The translations under genes and the position numbers were made by a program. From Isotricha intestinalis (Eukaryota; Ciliophora; Litostomatea; Vestibuliferida; Isotrichidae), in NCBI GenBank assembly GCA_023807065.1, contig JAJJLU010000895.1:1-14813 (forward strand): DNA of 14,813 nucleotides, read 5' to 3'. The notes under the pieces were generated by a model that saw only the letters and a program-made list of their open reading frames with translations, ran no database searches and was not told the origin of the DNA. This document shows, piece after piece, positions 1 to 7,951 of this stretch; position 1 is the first letter of the stretch, and the number at the start of each line of letters is the position of its first letter.

Positions 1-2
1 CA

Positions 3-690
3 GTTATAATATTATTTGGTTCAATTACTATCATATTTATTTATGATTTTGATTTAGATGATAGATGTGATAATAAATTGAAAATATTTTATTTTGGTAT
101 AGTATATTATATTTAATTACTAATTCTCCTCCAATTTTTTGTGGGTTTATTATGCTTTGTTTAGTAAAGTTTTACCAAATTTTTTTTATAAATTTTGCTC
201 TAAAAATTTTAATCGAAATTATTTAGTTAATGAGTATTTATATAATATGAATGATTATTTGAGGAAATATTAAGAATATGAATAATTTAAAATTATTTAA
301 TTTTTTTAAAAGAAAAAATAAATTTTATGACAGAATTAAAAATCATCTTTATTATAAAACTAATTAAAATTATTAAATTATATAATATAAAATTATTTAA
401 TATTAATAAAATAATAAATAAATTAAATTTAAAAAATATTTTCAAATTTAAAAAATAATATAAAAAATAATATTAAAATATTTGATTTAAGAAAATATAA
501 TGTTATTTATTGGAATAATGATTAATTTTCTTTTGGATTTGGTGATGATTTATGTATTCAATGTTCACAAAATAATAATAATTATAATAAAAATCCTTAT
601 ATAATACAATATAACACAATGAATTAAATGATTGAAGTATTATTTTAGGAGTTTTATTGTTATTTTATGAACAATGAATTTTAAAGAGTC
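3..690 (+). pseudogene. Possible remnant of a membrane/RING-finger protein gene, cut by the window edge
   Basis: No intact reading frame exists here, but there are protein-like fragments. Frame 3 from base 3 gives 37 codons without a stop. It starts with a hydrophobic segment (VIILFGSITIIFIY), then an acidic Asp-rich stretch, a Cys and a second hydrophobic segment. Frame 2 at 167-223 gives another hydrophobic stretch, broken by TAG at 224 and TGA at 248 and 260, then a basic segment up to about 365. Frame 1 at 526-627 reads FSFGFGDDLCIQCSQ, resembling the start of a RING finger (acidic-Cys-x2-Cys). The rest of the RING is not recognisable. Several stops could be former Trp codons (TGG to TGA/TAG). 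A GT...TTTAG segment with a TACTAA motif (97-164) would join frame 3 to frame 2 as an intron, so a live gene with introns is not excluded. The fragments could also be chance. Low confidence. Confidence 0.3.
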
Positions 691-961
691 AATATTTTAC
701 CTTCAAATTTAATTTAATATTAAATATACTATCACTTTTAAAAATGATTTAATTTTTTTTTAATAAATAAATTTATAATAAAATTTAAAATTAGAAAATA
801 TAATTAAAATTTTTGTTTTTGACTAGTAATAATTAATTATTTATTTAAACATTTTATTATTAATATAATGATAATAATAATTGTTCTCTAATATTTATTA
901 ACTAATTGTAAATATAATATTTATTTATTTAAATTAAATTTCTTTTAAAAAATAAAACAAA
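691..961. other. A/T-only spacer upstream of the kinesin-like gene
   Basis: Almost pure A/T with no coding-like stretch on either strand. It presumably carries the 5' flank and leader of the gene starting at 962. The last bases before the ATG are A-rich (aaataaaacaaaATG), the same start context as the other four genes here. No TATA-like element can be told from the background in DNA this A/T-rich. Confidence 0.5.
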
Positions 962-3856
962 ATGGATTCTCTAAATCAAAATGATGAAAGAATAAAAATA
1001 TTTTTAAAAATAAAATCTCCAAAAATTTCTTCAAAGCCTTATTTTCAATTATCATTAGATAAAAAATCAATTCTTTTATTAGAAAATAAAAATGAAAATA
1101 AAATAATATCTGAAGAGAAAAATAAAAATTATAATTTAGATAAAATATTTACAGAAAATAATGAAAATTCATATATTTATGAAGAAATAATGTTAAATTG
1201 TATAAAAGAAAGTTTATCAAATATTAATTTTACTTTTATTTCATATGGAAATTCAAATTGTGAAAATAAAGAAATAATTTTTGGAAAAAGTAACTGTTAT
1301 GAAAATATTAATTCAAGAGGAATTTTTCCTCGTTTTTTAGAAAATTATATATTAAAAATATCAGGAGATAAAAATTTAAATGAAAATTTAGCTTTAAATG
1401 TTTCTTATATTATGATTAATGGAAATAATTTAATTGATATAAGTACTTTTATTGGAATGGAAAGTAAAGAAATATTAAATTTAAATGAAAATGATTTATT
1501 AAATAAATATTCAATTAAAATTAATAATAATAATAATAGTTCTTTAATTCATAAAGTTAAAAAAGTTCCTTGTGAAGATATTAAAGATGTTTTATTTTTT
1601 TTAATTAAATTTTTTGATAATTTAAATAATTTACAAATTGAAGGGAGTAATTTATTTTTATATTCTCATTTTTCTTTTATAATATATATTAATGATAATA
1701 ATGGAAATATAATAAGTACAATTTCCTTTATTATTTTAAGTTGTAATGATATTTATTCTTTAGATTCAAATAATGATAAATTTACAAATTATAAAGAAGA
1801 ATTAAATAATACTAAAGAAGATATCATTAATTATATTAAGAATATTAATAATCAAACAATAATTAATAAATCAAAATTGATTTCTGTTTTAGAAAAAGTT
1901 TCATTTAGAGATAATATTAAATATAGAGTTATAGGAACAATATATCCAGAAGATGATTATTATATGAATGTAAAAGAAACATTAAATTTTTTATTAAATT
2001 GTAAAAAAATATTAAGCAAAAAAAAAGCAAAATTTAAATCTCCAAAAAGAAAGAAATCAAAAAGTGAAAGTGAAAAAAAAGATGATGTAATAAAAGATTT
2101 AGAAAGTAAGATTAAAGTTCAAGAGAAAAAAATAGAAGAATTAAATAATTTAGTTGATTATAAACAAATTAAATCAGAAATGTTAAAAGCAAATTATAAA
2201 AAGCAAATAGAAACTTTAAAAGAAACATTTAATTTTAATGGTGATATAGAAAATTTATTAAAAAATAAAAATTCAAAAGAAAAAAAATTTACAAGAGAAA
2301 TAAGAGAAGCAGTAGAAAAAAATCACATAAATGAAAATAAAATCATTGAATTTGAAAATAAAATAAATAATATTAAAGAAGAAACAAAAAAAATTTTAAC
2401 TATTGAAGGAATAAAAAATACTGATGATGCTTTAGTTAAAATTTACACTGAAATAAAAGAAGAAAAATTAGCTTTTGAGAAACAAGTAAAAATAAAAAAT
2501 GAATATACTAAAAAAATTGAAATTTTAAAAGAAAAAAATAAACTTTTAAATCAATTATTAATTAGATTTAAAGAAGAAAATATTATTAAAGATAATATTA
2601 TTAAAAATTTACCAAATGCTTTTCAAGAAAATTTAGATATTCAAAACATTGAAATTGATGAAAAAAAAATAACAAATGAATTAAAAAAATATTTTAAAAA
2701 AGAAATTAATGATATTGAAAAAAATAATATAAAAGAAAATAAAATTATAATAAAAAAATATGAAAATCTAATAAAACAAAAAGAAAATGAAATGAAAAAA
2801 AAAGAAATAGAAATAAATGAAATAAATAAAAAAACAAAAATGGATCATGGAAATTTTATAAATGAAATAATGGAATTATATATAACAATAGATAATTTAG
2901 TAACAAATTATAAAAATTATTTTGAACAAAAAAAAATATTTACTTCAAATATAAATGATATTAAAAATTTTAAAGTATATTTAAATTTAAAAGAAGAATT
3001 TGATAAAATAATAGAAAAATATGAATTAACTGTAAATAGATTTAAATTTCCTATTTTATTTAGTAAATTAGATGAAAAAGGAATTGAAAGAAAAAAAAGT
3101 AAAATTATTGTTTATAAAAATAAAGAAAAAGAAAAAAGAGAAAATCATCTTTGTTTAAAAAATAAATTAAATAATTTAAATATTCCAATTAATATTATTC
3201 AAGAAAATAAATATAATATTTTTCATGATATAATAAAAGAAAATGAAGTATTTAATAAATATGATAAAATAGATTTAATGAATTATTATAGAAAAATAAA
3301 AAATAAATTATATGAAATAGAAGAATTTAATAGTAAATATATTGATTATAATAAAAAATATGATAAAAATATTTTTCAATCAAATGAAGAAAATGTATTA
3401 GATTTAGAAAATAAAATTGAAAAATGTAAAAATCAAATTGATGAATATTCAAATAAATTAATTAATCTACAAAATATTATTTCTACTCATAAAAAAATGA
3501 TTGAAAAATTAAATATGGAAAATATATTATTAAAGAAGAAATTAAATGAAAAAAATTTAAATGATAAAATATCTTTTGGAAGAAATAAAAATGATTTTAT
3601 CAGTAATTTTACTACAAATACAAATTGGAAAAATAATTTAAGAAAAAGATCTAATTTATCTTCTGGAAATGTTATTTCTTTTTTAAATAATATTCCTACT
3701 CTTTCTAATAATACTTTAAGTAATCCTAATATTAATGAAAATAAAAGTTCTTTTTTAAAAAGACCTGTGACTGCAATGAAAAATTTGAAAAATAATTTAA
3801 ATATTAATAATAATAATAATTATAGTAATCCTTATTTGAGATTTCCTGAAACTTAA
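962..3856 (+). CDS. Kinesin-like protein with a degenerate (pseudo-motor) domain and long coiled coil
   Basis: 964 residues, one exon, TAA stop. Residues 10-352 follow the kinesin motor fold in order and are close to the usual 330-350 residue length: the first strand (IKIFLKIK, 11-18), the YNLDKIF segment (57-63), YIYEE (71-75), the P-loop region FISYG (92-96), RGIFPRFLENYI (119-130), the switch I region ending SH (235-236), the switch II region (254-263), and the closing SKLISVLE...ETLNFLL...KKI (304-350). The catalytic motifs are lost: the P-loop GQTGSGKT is GNSNCENK (96-103), SSRSH of switch I is FLYSH (232-236), and DLAGSE of switch II is ILSCND (258-263). ATP hydrolysis is therefore unlikely. 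A basic patch (KSPKRKKSKS, 359-368) follows, then Lys/Glu-rich coiled-coil segments to about residue 900 and a Ser/Asn-rich tail. The reading frame is intact over 2.9 kb, so the protein is probably made and may act as a microtubule-binding or dimerisation partner (inference). The kinesin family is not assignable by eye. Start context is aaaacaaaATG. Confidence 0.85.
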   Translation: MDSLNQNDERIKIFLKIKSPKISSKPYFQLSLDKKSILLLENKNENKIISEEKNKNYNLDKIFTENNENSYIYEEIMLNCIKESLSNINFTFISYGNSNCENKEIIFGKSNCYENINSRGIFPRFLENYILKISGDKNLNENLALNVSYIMINGNNLIDISTFIGMESKEILNLNENDLLNKYSIKINNNNNSSLIHKVKKVPCEDIKDVLFFLIKFFDNLNNLQIEGSNLFLYSHFSFIIYINDNNGNIISTISFIILSCNDIYSLDSNNDKFTNYKEELNNTKEDIINYIKNINNQTIINKSKLISVLEKVSFRDNIKYRVIGTIYPEDDYYMNVKETLNFLLNCKKILSKKKAKFKSPKRKKSKSESEKKDDVIKDLESKIKVQEKKIEELNNLVDYKQIKSEMLKANYKKQIETLKETFNFNGDIENLLKNKNSKEKKFTREIREAVEKNHINENKIIEFENKINNIKEETKKILTIEGIKNTDDALVKIYTEIKEEKLAFEKQVKIKNEYTKKIEILKEKNKLLNQLLIRFKEENIIKDNIIKNLPNAFQENLDIQNIEIDEKKITNELKKYFKKEINDIEKNNIKENKIIIKKYENLIKQKENEMKKKEIEINEINKKTKMDHGNFINEIMELYITIDNLVTNYKNYFEQKKIFTSNINDIKNFKVYLNLKEEFDKIIEKYELTVNRFKFPILFSKLDEKGIERKKSKIIVYKNKEKEKRENHLCLKNKLNNLNIPINIIQENKYNIFHDIIKENEVFNKYDKIDLMNYYRKIKNKLYEIEEFNSKYIDYNKKYDKNIFQSNEENVLDLENKIEKCKNQIDEYSNKLINLQNIISTHKKMIEKLNMENILLKKKLNEKNLNDKISFGRNKNDFISNFTTNTNWKNNLRKRSNLSSGNVISFLNNIPTLSNNTLSNPNINENKSSFLKRPVTAMKNLKNNLNINNNNNYSNPYLRFPET

Positions 3857-4087
3857 TTAATTGAAATATAATATAAAAGAATTATAATGATCGAACAAAT
3901 ATAATATTTTATATCAAATAATACTACATAACAAAATAATTTTAATTTATATTTATTTTCTTTTTTACTTAAAATTTAATTAAACTAATATGTAATTTAA
4001 AGGAAATTTATTATCATTTTTCATTTTAATGAAAATAATTTTTTAATTTTAAATTGCATTTATTTTCAAAAATAAAAAAAGAAAAAA
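3857..4087. other. Spacer between kinesin-like and CAP genes
   Basis: 231 bases, A/T-rich, no coding potential seen. It contains the 3' end of one gene and the leader of the next, both on the plus strand. An inverted repeat with 8-base arms (TTTTCATT / AATGAAAA, 2-base gap) lies at 4018-4035, about 53 bases before the ATG. In such A/T-rich DNA it may be chance. The leader ends in an A-rich run directly before the ATG. Confidence 0.5.
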
Positions 4088-4894
4088 ATGGGATGTAAAT
4101 GTGGAAATCCACAAAAAGAAGAAGAATTAAAAGAAGAATTAAATTATGAAAATAATTTAACTAAGCCAGAAAAAGAAAATGTAATAGAAGAAAAATATTT
4201 ATTAAGAGGAAAGAAAAATAATATACAAAAAAATCAAGAAATAAAAATAGATCCACCATTAGAATTTTTAACATCAAGTGAAAATAATAATAAATTGACT
4301 TCATATGAAAATAATAATTTTATAAATAATATAGAAGAAAATGAAAATGAAGAAGAAGAATTATTACCTAATGATGACTTTAGTAAATATATATTTAATC
4401 ATATTAATTTAATAAGAGAAAATCCAAAACAATATATTTCAATTATTGAAGAAAAAAAAAAAAATATTCAATATGATAAAAATAATAGATTAATATATAA
4501 ATCAAAAGTAAAAGTTGCTTTAACAAAAGGAGAAATAATTTTTAATGAAGCAATACATTTTTTAGAAGAAATAAGTCCAATGAAAAAATTAAAATTTAAA
4601 CCTGAAATAACAATTAAAATTCCTAATACAATTGAAGAAATAAAAGATAAAACTTATATGAAAATTAAAGTTAGAGAATTATTAAATAATAATAATAATA
4701 TTAATATTAATAGTTATTGGAGAGATAATATTAAAGATCCTGAAACTAGTTTTATTTTAATGATTGTTGATGATAATCAAAAAAAAAGTGGAATGAAAAG
4801 AAAAGATATTTTAAATCCTGATTATAAATACATTGGAATTAGTTCTGTTATGATTGATAAAAATTTCGCTTGTTATATTACTTTAAGTAATTAA
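4088..4894 (+). CDS. CAP/SCP-domain protein with N-terminal acylation signal
   Basis: 268 residues, one exon, TAA stop. It begins MGCKCGN: Gly2 fits N-myristoylation, and Cys3 and Cys5 fit neighbouring palmitoylation, so membrane anchoring on the cytosolic side is likely, and there is no signal peptide. Residues 8-95 are charged and probably disordered. Residues 97-268 resemble the CAP (SCP/PR-1) fold: the first helix motif FNHINLIRENPKQY (103-116), a middle helix (147-162), W211 followed by DPETSFILMIVDD (217-229), and the CAP-signature region SGMKRKDILNPDYKYIGI (234-251). The usual His of the GHR signature is Lys237 here, so the metal/active-site tetrad appears incomplete. Human GAPR-1 is a known intracellular, myristoylated CAP protein and a useful parallel, not a proven orthologue. 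Acylation is inferred from the motif only. Start context is gaaaaaaATG. Confidence 0.8.
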   Translation: MGCKCGNPQKEEELKEELNYENNLTKPEKENVIEEKYLLRGKKNNIQKNQEIKIDPPLEFLTSSENNNKLTSYENNNFINNIEENENEEEELLPNDDFSKYIFNHINLIRENPKQYISIIEEKKKNIQYDKNNRLIYKSKVKVALTKGEIIFNEAIHFLEEISPMKKLKFKPEITIKIPNTIEEIKDKTYMKIKVRELLNNNNNININSYWRDNIKDPETSFILMIVDDNQKKSGMKRKDILNPDYKYIGISSVMIDKNFACYITLSN

Positions 4895-5125
4895 TATTTT
4901 TATATATTTTTTCCTTTTTTTTCTTTTTTTTGTTTTATTTTATTTTATTTATACTTTTTTTTTGTTTATTATTATTTACTTTTATATTATAATATTTATT
5001 TTTTGGAATTTATTTTATTTTTCTATTTAATGATTTAAAATAAGAAAAACAATAATTTATTAAAATTTAAAAAAACTTTTAACGATTAATATAAAAGAAA
5101 AAAGAAACAAAAAAAAATATAAAAA
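4895..5125. other. Spacer with T-rich to A-rich switch between CAP and ankyrin genes
   Basis: 231 bases. The first ~140 bases after the stop are almost only T and C/A with long T runs; from about 5036 onward the strand becomes A-rich up to the ATG at 5126. This T-then-A asymmetry fits a 3' end/terminator region followed by an A-rich leader, but no specific signal can be named. No coding potential seen. Confidence 0.5.
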
Positions 5126-7633
5126 ATGACAAACAAAGAAAATAATTTTATAAATTCATTAATAAAAAATTCATTAGAAGAAAAAAGAATAAGAAAAGAA
5201 TTATTTTCCTCAATAAAAACAAATAATTTAAAATTATTGAAAGAATTATTAGAAAAAGGAATAAATATAAATATACAAAATAAAAAGAAAAAAACACCTT
5301 TAATGAAAAGTATAGAAAAAGAAAATTATGATGCAATGATAATATTATTAAATTATAATTGTGACATAAATTTAACAGAAAAAAATGGAAATTCAGCTCT
5401 TCATATTGCATGTAAAAAAAAAAAAATAAATTTTATTTCTGCTTTATTAAGACATGGTTCAAATCCAAATTTATGTAATAAATTATTTAATCAAACTCCT
5501 TTTCATATTGCAATTATTGAACAATTAAATCAAGATATTATTATTTTATTCAAATTATTTCATGCAGATTTATTTAATATTAAAGATATATTTGAGAAAA
5601 GTCCTTTTGATTATTGTAAAAATAATGGAGAAAATTATGAAAAAATGGTTATTCAAATTTTTAATGATAATACTAATTTAAATAATAACAATATTAATAA
5701 TAGTGATTTTATTAATAGTAATTTTTATAAGGAAGAAACACCAAAAAAAAAAAATCATAGTACTATTCAATTTCCTGATAAATTTTCTTCCAGTGAATTA
5801 ATTGCTAAAGGAGGTGATTTTGATTCTTCTAAATCTAAATCTATTATTATTAAAAGTAAAAGTAATAATAAAAGTGATAATAGTAATAAAGAAATTATTA
5901 AAAGTGTTATAAATGAAACCGTTAAAAAAATTAAAGTTGAAAATTATTATAATTCAAATTTTAATTTTACAAATCCTAAAAATATAATTAATTATAATAA
6001 GAAAAAGAATAATACTAATAATAAGAATTATATTGAAACAAATATGTTTAATTTAGATTGTATTTCTCCTTTTTTAAGTGAGAAAAATAAAAGTGAATAT
6101 AAAAATATAAAAGAAAATAATAAACAATTTAAAAAAGAAATTTATCCTTTAGATTTAATTAATCAAGTTAATACAACTCCAAATAATTCCAATATATTTA
6201 GTGAATTAAAATTAAAAACTCAAACTGAAAATTTGAATGAATATTCAGAAAATAAAATTAATGAATATATTCCAACATTTGAAACTAATGATATGGAATA
6301 TTCAAAAAGTAATTCTTTGATTTTTAGTAATAATAATAATTCAAATAAAAAAAATGAAATTGATTTAAATAATATTAGTATTATTTCTCATAAATTAGAA
6401 AATAGAGATTTTGGAAATAAAGAAAATTTAAATCCTAATTTAATACATATTGAAGAAAATGATTGTTATAATAATACTCATAAAAATAGTAATTATTCAA
6501 ATAATTATATTTTATCAAAAAATAATTGTTCTTCAAGTAATATTGAATCTAATACAGGAAATAATATAAATAAAGAAATAAAAATGTTAAATTTAAACCC
6601 AAATTATAGCAATTTATGTACTTCAAATTCAACAGGCAGAGAAACTCAAAGAAATTTAAGTTTTATAAATAATAATAATTTAAATAACAATAATAACAAT
6701 AACAATAAATTAAACAGAAATATTCCAAATAATAATAATAATAAATTAATTAATAATAATATAAATTTCAAAATAAATAGTACTCAAAATAATATTGAAA
6801 ATAATCATAGTTCTTTATTTACTTCAAATCAAATAAATGGAAATATTACTTATAATTCTTTTAATTCTCCTTTGTATAATATTCATAAAAAAAAAAGTTC
6901 TTTATTAACAGAATATTCATATAATAATAAAGCAGAAAATAATAATTTAAATGATAGTATAGAAAACACATCTTCAAAAAACAAAATATCAAATTTAAGA
7001 AATTGGTTAATTTCATGTAATTTAATATCATATTTAAATTTGTTAATTAGTAATAATATTTATGATATTGATAAATATATAAATAAAATTAAAAAAGGAA
7101 ATTTAGAAGTTAATTATAAAGATGTTGAAAATATTGGAATAAGAAAGCCAGGACATATTTTTAGATTTTTATTAAAATTAAATATTGATTGTGAAAAAAT
7201 TGATTTTAAAATTATTAATTTTTTAAATAATATTTGTAATAAAAATAATAATATTGAAATTACTGAAAATAATATTAATTGCTCTTGTTGTAATATAAAT
7301 GAAAATTATTATTCTAATTATAAAGATATTTATTCTTTTTTAGAAAGTAAAAAAATTAGTTATTTAAAAGAAAATTTTATTCATAATGGTTTTGAATATA
7401 TTGATTTTTTACTTCTTCAAATTTTTAGTCAATTTAACTTTGATAATGAAAGTTTAATTGAATATTTACATATTTATAATCAAAATGATAGAAATAAAGT
7501 TTTAAATATTTTTATTTGGGAAAAAAAAAAAATTTGTGATGAATTAAATATTCCTTTTGATGAAAATATAAACTTGTTATTAAATGTTGAAAGAGAAGAA
7601 TTGGGAAAATGCAAACTTTGTAATATTTTTTAA
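5126..7633 (+). CDS. Ankyrin-repeat and SAM-domain scaffold protein with possible C-terminal CaaX box
   Basis: 835 residues, one exon, TAA stop. Residues ~22-180 hold about five ankyrin repeats. Clear marks are KKTPLMKSIEK (55-65), GNSALHIACKKKKINFISALLRHGSNPN (88-115) and NQTPFHIAIIEQ (122-133). Residues ~185-615 are Asn/Ser-rich and disordered, with poly-Asn runs. Residues ~624-686 are a SAM domain: LRNWLISCNLISYL at the start, then DVENIGIRKPGHIFRFLLKL, matching the SAM end pattern of a Gly-Ile followed by a Gly-His and a long helix. Residues ~733-800 look like a second, more divergent SAM (YSFLESKKISYLKENFIHNG...). Both domain types bind proteins, and SAM domains often polymerise, so a scaffold role is likely. 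The last residues, CKLCNIF, contain a C-terminal Cys-Asn-Ile-Phe that fits a CaaX prenylation box, with a second Cys at 829 that could be palmitoylated. Partners are unknown. Confidence 0.88.
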   Translation: MTNKENNFINSLIKNSLEEKRIRKELFSSIKTNNLKLLKELLEKGININIQNKKKKTPLMKSIEKENYDAMIILLNYNCDINLTEKNGNSALHIACKKKKINFISALLRHGSNPNLCNKLFNQTPFHIAIIEQLNQDIIILFKLFHADLFNIKDIFEKSPFDYCKNNGENYEKMVIQIFNDNTNLNNNNINNSDFINSNFYKEETPKKKNHSTIQFPDKFSSSELIAKGGDFDSSKSKSIIIKSKSNNKSDNSNKEIIKSVINETVKKIKVENYYNSNFNFTNPKNIINYNKKKNNTNNKNYIETNMFNLDCISPFLSEKNKSEYKNIKENNKQFKKEIYPLDLINQVNTTPNNSNIFSELKLKTQTENLNEYSENKINEYIPTFETNDMEYSKSNSLIFSNNNNSNKKNEIDLNNISIISHKLENRDFGNKENLNPNLIHIEENDCYNNTHKNSNYSNNYILSKNNCSSSNIESNTGNNINKEIKMLNLNPNYSNLCTSNSTGRETQRNLSFINNNNLNNNNNNNNKLNRNIPNNNNNKLINNNINFKINSTQNNIENNHSSLFTSNQINGNITYNSFNSPLYNIHKKKSSLLTEYSYNNKAENNNLNDSIENTSSKNKISNLRNWLISCNLISYLNLLISNNIYDIDKYINKIKKGNLEVNYKDVENIGIRKPGHIFRFLLKLNIDCEKIDFKIINFLNNICNKNNNIEITENNINCSCCNINENYYSNYKDIYSFLESKKISYLKENFIHNGFEYIDFLLLQIFSQFNFDNESLIEYLHIYNQNDRNKVLNIFIWEKKKICDELNIPFDENINLLLNVEREELGKCKLCNIF
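6660..6770 (+). repeat. Coding AAT/AAC microsatellite (poly-Asn)
   Basis: Triplet tracts of AAT with AAC interruptions, in frame in the ankyrin/SAM gene, encode Asn runs within its disordered middle. The AAC interruptions show that the protein run is kept while the DNA repeat is broken. It is likely variable in length between strains (inference). Confidence 0.8.
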
Positions 7634-7951
7634 TTATAAAAATGATTATTTATTGTAAATATTTTTTTTGGTTTTAATTAAAACTTAAAAAAAATTTTAT
7701 TCTAAAATGTATAAACAAATATATATATAAAAACCTATTATTTAAATTAATAATATATATAAAATTAAAAAAGACATTTTAAGAATTTCAAAAATTAATA
7801 AAAAATTAACTTTTATAAAACTATTTTATCAAACAGAAAAAAAAATCAAAATTCTTCAAATAAAAGAGAAAAAATTTTAAAAATAAAAAAAATTTCACTC
7901 TAAAAAAACCTTTATCAATTTAAACCCTCAAAAAAAAAAGAAGACAAAAAC
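7634..7951. other. Convergent intergenic region between the two gene arms
   Basis: 318 bases between the 3' ends of the ankyrin/SAM gene (plus) and the zinc-ribbon kinase gene (minus), so it must hold both 3' ends. It is A/T-rich with many homopolymer runs. No coding potential, RNA gene or clear polyadenylation signal stands out; AATAAA-like strings are everywhere by chance. A 14-base perfect palindrome, GTTTTAATTAAAAC, lies at 7671-7684. Confidence 0.55.

Noticed and set aside
97..164. Intron with GT, TACTAA and TTTAG
   Set aside because: It joins two open stretches in frame, but the second soon meets TAG, and A/T-rich DNA yields such signals often. Kept only as a possibility in the left-edge remnant.
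5148..5411. Open frame of 87 codons on the minus strand
   Set aside because: It is antisense to clear ankyrin repeats, is hydrophobic low-complexity sequence, and has no independent support.
7671..7684. Palindrome GTTTTAATTAAAAC as a terminator or binding site
   Set aside because: A 14-base palindrome of nearly pure A/T is expected by chance in such DNA, and eukaryotic 3' ends do not need it.
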